From contig NZ_CP032382.1 of assembly GCF_003589925.1 (NCBI RefSeq), positions 7,998,001 through 8,062,000 on the forward strand: DNA of 64,000 nt, read 5' to 3'. How positions within the stretch are numbered: the first letter of the stretch is position 1; every line of letters begins with the position of its first letter. Positions 44,608 to 51,669 of this stretch are shown here, in pieces. The stretch comes from Chryseolinea soli (GTDB lineage Bacteria > Bacteroidota > Bacteroidia > Cytophagales > Cyclobacteriaceae). The notes under the pieces were generated by a model, which searched no databases, was not told where the DNA came from, and saw nothing but the letters and a program-made list of their open reading frames with translations. The position numbers and the translations under genes are program-made.

Positions 44608-45711
44608 CTAAAGCGGTTTCCCCGCCTGAAGTTTTGCTACTATCTCTTCAGAATAGCCTTTATAATACGTATCCTTGGCCAGTGGCAATGTCTTGTTGGC
44701 ATACTTCAACGCCTCCTTCGTATTGCCCTGCAGCGCATAACCCCGCGTAATGCCCATGCAGGAATAAAGATCGTCAGCATTCTTTTCGTAATTCATTTTG
44801 TAGATGGCGATCGCTTCCGTCGTGCGCTTCTGATTTTCAAGTGTTCTGCCATACGAATAGAGCTGTAGCGTTGTCGCTAACGGGTAGGCTTTCTTCATGA
44901 CGGAATCAGCCTTTTGCTTCATCCCTTTTTTCTCCAGCAGACCGGCATAGGTGGAAAGCGTGGCAAAGTTCTTTTCACCAAAGTAGGTATTGATGGATCG
45001 CTCCGCCCAGCCAATCGCTTCGTCGATATTGATGTTGTGCATCAGACAATAGTTCGCGGCCATCTGCATGTTTTGCCAGTAGCGATAAAAAATACCGGAA
45101 TTGAATTCTCTTCTGAACGCTGCGATCTGTTCTTTTTCGAGGTCTACCGAAACTTTAAAAGGTATCTTCACTTTCTCCCACTGCAAAGAGACGATGGCTG
45201 CGTCGTCGGTCTCGTCGCTAAAGACGTAAGTGAGCCGTTCGACACTGTCGTTAAGCTTGGCCACCGGCACCTCCACGCGAAGTGCATCGTCTTTGCTATC
45301 ATAATAAAAACTTCCCCAGGCGGTGCTGACGTTTGAAAATATGATCGTTGCCTTCTCCGGACCCATCGCAATGAAAAATCCATATTTTCCAGCTTTCAGA
45401 GGCTTCCCCTCAATAGAGACATCCGTACTAAAGGTAAAGGTGGTGTTCTCATTAGCCCCCGCACGCCACGGGGCCGCTTTGCTGGTGCCGTAATGCAAGT
45501 CGGCAAAACCATAATGCACAAGGCCGCCCCAGATCTTTCCTTCACGACCATTAACGATCGGACGATTATAGTCGATCCGTACCTCGGTGTTCCCGATGTA
45601 TTGTGACACAGATGCCTTCCTGTTCGGGCCGCCCGAAGGAAACGTGATTTGGGCAAAGGCAATCACTGCAGCAAATAGCAGGCACGCAGTAATGAATGTA
45701 CTTTTGATCAT
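44608..45711 (-). CDS. DUF2911-TPR exported protein
   Basis: This is a 367-residue protein with signal MIKSTFITACLLFAAVIAFAQ. The DUF2911 domain (about residues 25-180) has GGPNRKASVSQYIGNTEVRIDYNRP, GREGKIWGGLVHYG, PWRAGANENTTFTFSTDV and AGKYGFFIAMG. The C-terminal third (about 215-360) is TPR-like (INIDEAIGWAERSINTYFGE, ALKYANKTLPLAKDTYYKGY). DUF2911 is common in Bacteroidota and its activity is unknown. The stop is followed by repeat copy 4 and a terminator. Confidence 0.85.
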   Translation of the reverse strand: MIKSTFITACLLFAAVIAFAQITFPSGGPNRKASVSQYIGNTEVRIDYNRPIVNGREGKIWGGLVHYGFADLHYGTSKAAPWRAGANENTTFTFSTDVSIEGKPLKAGKYGFFIAMGPEKATIIFSNVSTAWGSFYYDSKDDALRVEVPVAKLNDSVERLTYVFSDETDDAAIVSLQWEKVKIPFKVSVDLEKEQIAAFRREFNSGIFYRYWQNMQMAANYCLMHNINIDEAIGWAERSINTYFGEKNFATLSTYAGLLEKKGMKQKADSVMKKAYPLATTLQLYSYGRTLENQKRTTEAIAIYKMNYEKNADDLYSCMGITRGYALQGNTKEALKYANKTLPLAKDTYYKGYSEEIVAKLQAGKPL

Positions 45712-46089
45712 AGGGTTTAGTTAGTTGATTTGGTGGTTTACTATTGAGTTTGTTGCAGCTGTCGGAGTTCAAATAACCTGCCAACTAGGAACACTGTTAA
45801 TGCTCATGAAACGGAAGATTTTAGATAACGAAATACATAGGGGTGTCCGTTTCAGGACGAAAGTGTTCGTGTATCATATAAAAAAGTCATCCGCCCATCT
45901 GCCCAGGTAATGATCTTCCGAAGTCTCTTGGGCCAACCTTTGACCGCAAGTCGCCAATCTTCTGTCAGTTGGTTTCTCGCAATAACCAATCTAATCTTTA
46001 TGGAGGGTCCTGCGCGACCTCATCTCAGGCCAAAATACTTTCTGGAGATAAACTTGGTCCTTGAAACTGGGCTATTTTGGCTAAAAAAA

Positions 46090-46107
46090 TATATGCATTT
46101 ACATATA
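46090..46107. promoter_or_regulatory. HipB-type operator, copy 1
   Basis: TATATGCA-TT-TACATATA, an 18-bp inverted repeat with one imperfect pair. Copies 2 and 3 start 41 and 80 bases further on. Confidence 0.55.
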
Positions 46108-46130
46108 TTTTAAATTATTTTGCATATATT

Positions 46131-46148
46131 TATATGTAAATACGTATA
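46131..46148. promoter_or_regulatory. HipB-type operator, copy 2
   Basis: TATATGTA-AA-TACGTATA, the same palindrome with one imperfect pair. It is 41 bp from copy 1 and 39 bp from copy 3, close to four helical turns each. Confidence 0.55.
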
Positions 46149-46169
46149 AATACATCATAAATAGATAAT

Positions 46170-46187
46170 TATATGCAAATACATATA
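46170..46187. promoter_or_regulatory. HipB-type operator, copy 3
   Basis: TATATGCA-AA-TACATATA, an 18-bp palindrome with one imperfect pair. It lies 41 bases before the hipB-like start. Confidence 0.55.
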
Positions 46188-46228
46188 ATTATTCATATAT
46201 ACGATTATTATATTTAAAAGCATATAAA

Positions 46229-46447
46229 ATGCAACGACTTGCCACATTCGTAAAAGAGAAGCGAAAGAACGCAGATCTCACGCAATCCGAGTTTGCAGAG
46301 CGAGCCGGTGTGGCCCTTACCGTAGTCCGGAAAATAGAGCAAGGAGACCTGCGCCTCAACCTTGAAAAAGTAAACCAGGTTTTGAAAATGTTTGGTCACG
46401 AGCTAGCCCCCGTAAGTCAGCGAGATCTAACCGATGAACAACCATGA
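46229..46447 (+). CDS. hipB: HipB-like XRE-family antitoxin/repressor
   Basis: This is a 72-residue single HTH domain: LATFVKEKRKNADLTQSEFAERAGVALTVVRKIEQGDLRL, then NLEKVNQVLKMFGHELAPV. It matches HipB and y4mF-type regulators. It should dimerise, bind the three palindromes upstream and silence the operon. The gene overlaps the next by four bases (ATGA). Confidence 0.88.
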   Translation: MQRLATFVKEKRKNADLTQSEFAERAGVALTVVRKIEQGDLRLNLEKVNQVLKMFGHELAPVSQRDLTDEQP

Positions 46448-46776
46448 GACGAGGAGAAATTTATTACGATACTATACTGGCAGGCATCCTGACGGAGACT
46501 GACGATGGCGAGTATACGTTCACTTATGATGATGACTACATCGCAAAATATCCAAGCCAGTTCTTAACCTTCTCCATGCCGGTAAACAAAACCGTCTATC
46601 GCGACAAAAGGTTATTTCCATTCTTCGACGGACTTATACCGGAAGGATGGCTACTGGACATCGCTGCGAAAAGTTGGAAGATCAATCCCAATGACCGCAT
46701 GGGGTTGCTCCTGGCGTGTTGCCAGAATTGCATCGGAGCGGTTAGTGTACAACCTATTGCTGGAAAAAATGAATAG
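46444..46776 (+). CDS. hipS: HipS-like protein (free HipA N-terminal subdomain)
   Basis: This is a 110-residue protein holding only the first N-terminal subdomain of HipA kinases: YYDTILAGILTETDDGEYTFTYDDDYIA, then LFPFFDGLIPEGWLLDIAAKSWKINPNDRMGLLLA, and NCIGAVSVQP. In E. coli HipA this subdomain is fused to the kinase. Here it is a separate gene, as in the HipBST systems, where HipS acts as the antitoxin of the HipT kinase. It overlaps the kinase gene by 8 bases. Calling it the antitoxin is by analogy only. Confidence 0.8.
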   Translation: MRRGEIYYDTILAGILTETDDGEYTFTYDDDYIAKYPSQFLTFSMPVNKTVYRDKRLFPFFDGLIPEGWLLDIAAKSWKINPNDRMGLLLACCQNCIGAVSVQPIAGKNE

Positions 46777-47707
46777 CCGGTGCCTTTATTGTTACGAGCC
46801 CTTAGAAAAAGAAACTGATTTCCATGAGCGATGCAGCCTGAAATTCTTCGGAACGAAAACCGCGCCTGCGTTGGAATATTCGCTCGGAGAAATGGCTGCC
46901 CTTGCCAAGAATGTCGTGGAAAGCAGCATCGCCGTTCCAGGGGTTCAGCCTAAACTCTCGCTTACCATGGTCGGTGAAAGCAATGTTGGAAAGCGGTTCA
47001 CCGTTGTAGGAGCGCTAGGCGGTTCGTACATACTAAAACCACCTTCAGCGAATTACCCTGAGATGCCGGAAGACGAGCACGTCACCATGCGCATGGCCGA
47101 AGCATTCGGTATACAAACCGTACCATCAAGTCTGATACGATTAAAGTCCGGCGAACTTGCCTATATCTCCCGTCGCATTGACCGCCGGCCGGATGGAACC
47201 AAGATCCACATGATCGACATGTTTCAAATTACCGAGGCCTTCGACAAATACAGAAGCTCCATGGAGCGCATCGGTAAAGCCATTTCGGAATACGCCACCA
47301 ATACACTCCTTGAGCAAGTGATCTTTTTTGAGCTCAGTATCTTTTGCTTTCTGACCGGAAACAATGATATGCACTTAAAAAACTTCTCCATGATAAAGGA
47401 TGGAGACGAATGGAAACTTTCTCCGGCCTATGATCTCTTGAACGTTGTCATCATCAATCCAAAAGATGATGAGGAGCTGGCGCTCACCTTGGAAGGAAAG
47501 AAGAAAAAATTGACCTACGACAATTTCATAAAATTGGGCAAAGAGCTAGGCTTAAATGACCGCCAGATTCAAGGCGTTTTCAAAAGAATAGAGACAAACA
47601 AAGGGAAAGCGGTGGAGTGGATCGAAAAATCTTTTTTGTCGACGGAGATGAAGGAAGCGTATAAGGAAATAGTGATGGAAAGGTATGATGTGCTCAAAAC
47701 GAAATGA
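46769..47707 (+). CDS. hipT: HipT-like Ser/Thr kinase toxin with N-terminal Cys/His knuckle
   Basis: From the ATG at 46769 it has 312 residues. An N-terminal cluster C5-x2-C8 ... H19-x2-C22 (CLYCYEPL, FHERC) looks like a small zinc knuckle. The kinase part has the Gly-rich loop ESSIAVPGVQPKLSLTM (S52/S53, the place of HipA/HipT autophosphorylation serines), the ATP lysine about K90 (YILKPPS), catalytic GNNDMHLKNFS (D200, H202, N205) and the metal-binding AYDLLN (D222). Family knowledge: HipT phosphorylates tRNA-charging enzymes; the target here is unknown. The knuckle is common in Bacteroidota relatives. Confidence 0.85.
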   Translation: MNSRCLYCYEPLEKETDFHERCSLKFFGTKTAPALEYSLGEMAALAKNVVESSIAVPGVQPKLSLTMVGESNVGKRFTVVGALGGSYILKPPSANYPEMPEDEHVTMRMAEAFGIQTVPSSLIRLKSGELAYISRRIDRRPDGTKIHMIDMFQITEAFDKYRSSMERIGKAISEYATNTLLEQVIFFELSIFCFLTGNNDMHLKNFSMIKDGDEWKLSPAYDLLNVVIINPKDDEELALTLEGKKKKLTYDNFIKLGKELGLNDRQIQGVFKRIETNKGKAVEWIEKSFLSTEMKEAYKEIVMERYDVLKTK

Positions 47708-47816
47708 AGCGCAGCGAATTTCATATCACCCTTTCACTGATTCGAATTCTACCAAAGTTGATATTCCGTTCCCGCTGTAGAATTCGCCAGCCGGTGGAAG
47801 AGCGCGAAGGCGTCCC

Positions 47817-47849
47817 AATCAAAAGTCTCCCGTCTCGGAGACTTTGATT
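47817..47849. repeat. REP-like hairpin repeat, copy 5
   Basis: AATCAAAAGTCTCC (one extra A), loop CGTCTC, right arm GGAGACTTTGATT. Upstream flank GCGTCCC, downstream GCTCAA. It lies in the converging gap between the HipT-like gene and the Ohr gene. Confidence 0.83.
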
Positions 47850-47997
47850 GCTCAAATGGATAAACTTTTGTTTTGAAAGGAGGAATGAGCGCACGCAAAA
47901 TCGTGTGGTTGGCCAGTGGATTTTGTGCAGCGTTTGTCCCTAACCCTCTGCACATTTCCATTTACGCGCCCGCGCATCGCGCTCATTCCTAATCTTC

Positions 47998-48414
47998 CTA
48001 GATCAACTTCATCTCAACCACAACGTTGTTTCGAATGGCGCGGGAATAGGGGCACACTTCGTGCGCTTTCTTCATCACGGCCTGAGCTATGTCATTGTCA
48101 ACACCCGGCAGGTGAACATGCAACGACACTCCGAGATGAAAACCGGCGTTGTCTTTCTGCAGCGACACAAAGGCTTCTACGGCGCTTTCGGTTACGCGAA
48201 TGTTCAGGTGATCTGCTACGGCGCGAAGGGATGTCTCGAAGCACGCTGCATAGGCCGCGGCAAAGAGCTGCTCGGGGTTTGTTCCTACTTTATTGTCTTG
48301 TTTGCCGAGACCGTCTACCAGTGCAAGATCGTGTTGAAGAATGTTGTCGGATGAAGCGATGCGTCCTTGACGACCGCCTGTGGCTGTTACTTGAGCTGTG
48401 TATACTGTTTTCAT
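47998..48414 (-). CDS. ohr: Organic hydroperoxide resistance protein (Ohr/OsmC family)
   Basis: This is a 138-residue peroxidase. The two catalytic cysteines appear as AAYAACFETSL and AHEVCPYSRA, the Ohr pattern, with N-terminal YTAQVTATGGRQGRI and NPEQLFAA. It reduces organic hydroperoxides with a dithiol partner. It lies 28 bases behind the MDR oxidoreductase gene, so the two form a probable operon. No OhrR-type regulator is next to it. Confidence 0.92.
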   Translation of the reverse strand: MKTVYTAQVTATGGRQGRIASSDNILQHDLALVDGLGKQDNKVGTNPEQLFAAAYAACFETSLRAVADHLNIRVTESAVEAFVSLQKDNAGFHLGVSLHVHLPGVDNDIAQAVMKKAHEVCPYSRAIRNNVVVEMKLI

Positions 48415-48442
48415 AAGTTGTTTGTGTAGAGACGTTAGAATC

Positions 48443-49462
48443 CTATTCCATCGCGATCACAATTTTCCCCATCACCTCTCCTGCTGCCAGATAATGATAA
48501 GCATCAGGTGCGCCGCCAAATGAAAATGTCTTCTCAATGCGTGGATGCAGGTTGTGTTGTTCGATGGCGCGGTTCATCGCTTCAAACTCGAGACGACTGC
48601 CCACAAACCGCGGTTGCAGGGTGACGCAACGAACAAACAACGGGGTGAGAATGGCCCGCGCGTCGACAACCTCAACTTTGCCGAGGGTGGTGGCGGGACT
48701 GAGCAACGCGATCTCCCCTCCCATGGCTGTGGCCTGCACGCTTTGTGTCACGGTGTCGATGCCGCCGGTTTCCACCACGAGATTCACGCCTGCGCCGTGC
48801 GTTAGCTCCAGTATGGTTTTGCTCCACGCGCTGTTTGTTTTGTAGTTCAGCACATGATCAGCACCGAGGGCTTTCAGTTTTTCTATTTTCTCGTCGCGCG
48901 AGGTGAGCACAAACACTTTGGCGCCCCGCATCTTTGCAAATTGAATAACAAACACCGACACGCCACCACTGCCGATGGTGAGCACGGCGTTGCCCGCGCG
49001 CACGTTGGTCAGCGCCGACCATGCGGTGAGGGCCGAACAGGGCAAGGTAGATGCTTCCGCATAGCCGAGATTAGCCGGAACCTGTACCACCGAATCTTCG
49101 TGAAGCACGGCATACTCCGCCAACATGCCATCGAGTGTACAGCCCAGCTGATCCATGATGTCCATGCCGATGCGGCCATCGCGCCAGCGGGCGAAATAAT
49201 TTCCCATCACGCGATCGCCCACACGAAAGCGCGTCACGTCTTTCCCTACGGCCACAACTTCTCCCGCACCATCGCTTAAGGGAACGATGTCTGCCTTGGC
49301 GGGCAACGGATAGGTTTGGTGAAGAATATACTGATCGCGCCGGTTGATGGACGCGGCTTTGATCTTGACTAACACATCCTGCGCTTGCGGGGTTGGGATG
49401 GCTTGTTCGCGCAGACGGATGCCGTCGATGCTGCCAAACGATTCGAGGTGATACGCTTTCAT
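48443..49462 (-). CDS. MDR-family NAD(P)-dependent oxidoreductase (quinone reductase-like)
   Basis: I start at 49462 (MKAYHLESFGSIDGIRLREQ), giving 339 residues; an ATG at 49690 runs through the neighbouring gene. The fold is clear: QDVLVKIKAASINRRDQYILHQ, PLSDGAGEVVAVGKDV, STLPCSALTAWSAL, the nucleotide loop TIGSGGVSVFVIQFAK, and GADHVLNYKT. No structural zinc cysteines are seen, so it fits the zinc-free quinone reductase-like branch. The substrate is unknown. The divergent AraC regulator likely controls it. Confidence 0.87.
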   Translation of the reverse strand: MKAYHLESFGSIDGIRLREQAIPTPQAQDVLVKIKAASINRRDQYILHQTYPLPAKADIVPLSDGAGEVVAVGKDVTRFRVGDRVMGNYFARWRDGRIGMDIMDQLGCTLDGMLAEYAVLHEDSVVQVPANLGYAEASTLPCSALTAWSALTNVRAGNAVLTIGSGGVSVFVIQFAKMRGAKVFVLTSRDEKIEKLKALGADHVLNYKTNSAWSKTILELTHGAGVNLVVETGGIDTVTQSVQATAMGGEIALLSPATTLGKVEVVDARAILTPLFVRCVTLQPRFVGSRLEFEAMNRAIEQHNLHPRIEKTFSFGGAPDAYHYLAAGEVMGKIVIAME

Positions 49463-49484
49463 TAGTTTGTTTTTGTTGATGCAA

Positions 49485-49498
49485 CAAAGGTATCTTTG
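49485..49498. promoter_or_regulatory. Overlapping divergent -7 boxes
   Basis: On plus, TATCTTTG (49491-49498) fits TAnnTTTG, with a TTTG 21 bases upstream (49466-49469). On minus, TACCTTTG (49492 to 49485) fits too, with ATTG 18 bases upstream. The two boxes share the TA. They should drive the AraC gene (plus) and the MDR-ohr operon (minus). Confidence 0.6.
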
Positions 49499-49531
49499 CC
49501 TTGCGGGCCTCAATTGATATTTTACGACAAA

Positions 49532-50506
49532 ATGAAAATCCTTGCCAAACACCTCGGTTGTTTTGTTGACTACGGCCAACTGCGCGGCATACCCGTGCGC
49601 GAGTTGCGAACGGTCATGAAATCGCCTCCCGACTTTACCGACGCCGATGCCAAGGTGAGCGTGACTGATTTCTATGCCGTGGTGCAACACCTGTCGCTGG
49701 CACTAAACGATCCACTGCTGGGCATTCACGTGGGCCAATGTCTCAACCTGAATACGTTGGGCACCATCTATCGCATTTCGCTAAAGGCCACCACCAATCA
49801 GGAAGCCCTGCACTATTGTCAATCCTATCTCCAAAAAACATTCCCCAACATCACCATCCATAACGCCACCGCCGGGCGCACGGCCATCATTTCCGTTGGT
49901 CTGCCAACGGGCCATGAAACCATCACACGCTATATTCTGGAAACCATTTTAACCGTGATGGCCCGCGAGATCACCATCCTCTCGGGCGAAGACATCAACG
50001 TGAAATTATCATCACCCCATCACACCAGCGACTATCCGCCTGAATGGAAGAAGGGCACCTCGTTCGAAATGAAATTCAACCAAACCCTTCTCAAAGCCGC
50101 CGTGCAGGACAACACCCGTTGGGGGCTTGACCTGCTCATTCCCGAATACCTGGCGCTCATCGAAAGCATGGAGGCACAACCATCGTTTGGCAGCCGGGTG
50201 AAGCTCACGGCGCTGCGCATGGCAAAGCCGCGCCTGCCTGCGCTCGAAACCTTGGCTGGATTTTTTAACCTGAATGCGCGCACCTTTCAACGCCGCCTCG
50301 TGGCCGAGAACACCACCTTCCGCCAGATCACCGACGACCTGAAGCGAAACATCTGCAACCTGCTGATTCTCCACGACCGCTTCTCCATCACCGACATTGC
50401 CTCCGTGCTGGGCTACTCCGAACCGGCGGCGTTTATCCACAGCTTCAAAAAATGGCATGGCCATCCGCCTCAAAAAATGAGAGACTTCGAACGCATGGCA
50501 CGTTAA
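49532..50506 (+). CDS. AraC-family regulator (OruR/ArgR-like domain architecture)
   Basis: From 49532 (MKILAKHLGCFVDYGQLRG) it has 324 residues. The N-terminal part (about 20-205) is an Arabinose_bd-like domain of the OruR type (LGIHVGQCLNLNTLGTIYRISLKATTNQEALHYC). The C-terminal HTH_18 domain (about 225-320) includes LPALETLAGFFNLNARTFQRRLVAENTTFRQITDDLKR and SITDIASVLGYSEPAAFIHSFKKWHGHPPQKMR. It probably controls the divergent MDR-ohr operon; effector unknown. Confidence 0.88.
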   Translation: MKILAKHLGCFVDYGQLRGIPVRELRTVMKSPPDFTDADAKVSVTDFYAVVQHLSLALNDPLLGIHVGQCLNLNTLGTIYRISLKATTNQEALHYCQSYLQKTFPNITIHNATAGRTAIISVGLPTGHETITRYILETILTVMAREITILSGEDINVKLSSPHHTSDYPPEWKKGTSFEMKFNQTLLKAAVQDNTRWGLDLLIPEYLALIESMEAQPSFGSRVKLTALRMAKPRLPALETLAGFFNLNARTFQRRLVAENTTFRQITDDLKRNICNLLILHDRFSITDIASVLGYSEPAAFIHSFKKWHGHPPQKMRDFERMAR

Positions 50507-51008
50507 CTGATTTTAATTACAGGCCAGGCGAGCGCGAAGGCGCTGCACAATAATTCACTGCCATCTTAGGATAACCGCATCCCGTTGGAAGGTTGAACGC
50601 AGCACAGGCTACCTTCATGTCCCTGTTAAACGCGATAGATCTAAAGTCATTGCCGGATGTTCGGGTGCAGGGAAAAAATCAGGATTTTAAACCTGTTTTC
50701 AGGCCATGTTACCACCAGAACATCAATTGGGACAAATCCGATAACCCTTTCGGCATCCTGCTCCTATTTTTATTTCATGTTTTGAGTATCGGGCCCATCG
50801 GAGGTATCTGTCCATGAGGCTTTAATCGATGGATGGGAAGGTTGTATAAGAACGTCTCGTCCGGGGCGTGCGCCGCGGCATACGCTGAACTGTCCAGGGC
50901 TTGCTCCCAGCGAGCAGGCTTTGGGTGGTTGCCCCCGGGGGCCTCCGGATGGGGATCAATATCGAACATTGAGACCACACGAATTTTTAACTAAAATCAA
51001 ATAGTGTC
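50507..51008. other. Gap without a gene
   Basis: About 500 bases hold no gene I can support. The GC-rich part near 50860-50950 has a GCCCCCGGGGGC palindrome and a TGCTC/GAGCA hairpin. A 74-codon frame at 50593-50817 (plus) lacks any family likeness. Confidence 0.45.
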
Positions 51009-51659
51009 ATGAAAAACCCTCTTTTTTTCTCATGCGTGCTGCTTTTTGCAGTTTCCTGTTCATCGTCGAGTTCTGACGACGATCCTGGGCCCATTGTCAG
51101 TGAAGAGAACTTGCCTGGCGATTACGTTTTCACAAAGGATGAATCCATCTTTGAGCAAGATCCGTCGGTCGCGCGGTACAGCTACATTTATACGAACAAG
51201 TCGGCCATGTTCCGCGACGACATTTTGAAAACTTATCCGCTGAGCGAGCTAGTGAAGGAGGAACATTGTCTTTTTACGGTGGCTGAAAGCCAGTGTGACG
51301 GCGCCAAAAAATGCTACACCATTCAACTCACAGACGACCCGGAGCTTTTTTTGTCCGCAGGATCTTCTTCAAATAAGGAAGAAGTACACCTTTTCATTTT
51401 TCATGGCGAAAAAATTACCCCGGTGGGTAGCCCGTCGTATTATTCTCCCGGCGATGATTCGGACGAAGCCAGATTTTATTTTCACAAAGCCGAAGATGTA
51501 AAGGGAGTGCGGACGTATGCCATCGAATGTGTGGGCATGCCGGGATGGTATCTTTCCGATTCGCCGCCGGGCTTCAACTACGCCGCGAACGTCATGACCT
51601 TGCAGAAAGAAAGTAACCCCGAGGGTGCACCAAAATGGCAAGTGAGGACGGTGAAGTGA
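51009..51659 (+). CDS. Lipoprotein of unknown function
   Basis: This is a 216-residue lipoprotein (MKNPLFFSCVLLFAVSC, then a Ser-rich and Asp-rich linker). The mature part has repeated strand patterns (YTIQLTDDPELFLSAGSSS, RFYFHKAEDVKGVRTYAIEC, WYLSDSPPGFNYAANVMTLQK) that resemble a beta-trefoil, as in ricin- or FGF-like domains. This fold is inference. It converges with the hybrid sensor gene. Confidence 0.7.
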   Translation: MKNPLFFSCVLLFAVSCSSSSSDDDPGPIVSEENLPGDYVFTKDESIFEQDPSVARYSYIYTNKSAMFRDDILKTYPLSELVKEEHCLFTVAESQCDGAKKCYTIQLTDDPELFLSAGSSSNKEEVHLFIFHGEKITPVGSPSYYSPGDDSDEARFYFHKAEDVKGVRTYAIECVGMPGWYLSDSPPGFNYAANVMTLQKESNPEGAPKWQVRTVK

Positions 51660-51669
51660 GGAACTGACT

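Larger units (their letters stand above)
45712..46228. other. Long AT-rich control region of the hipBST-like operon
   Basis: About 510 bases without a gene. The last 150 bases (from about 46080) are extremely AT-rich. They hold three evenly spaced 18-bp palindromes (46090, 46131, 46170), which I take as operators for the HipB-like protein. Confidence 0.6.

Noticed and set aside
26019-47849. CRISPR array made of the five hairpin repeats
   Set aside because: Copies are 1.3-12 kb apart with normal genes between them and no cas genes; they fit a dispersed REP-like element.
50593-50817. 74-codon plus-strand frame in the gap before the 51009 lipoprotein
   Set aside because: No motif, no promoter-like box at a sensible distance, and low-information composition.
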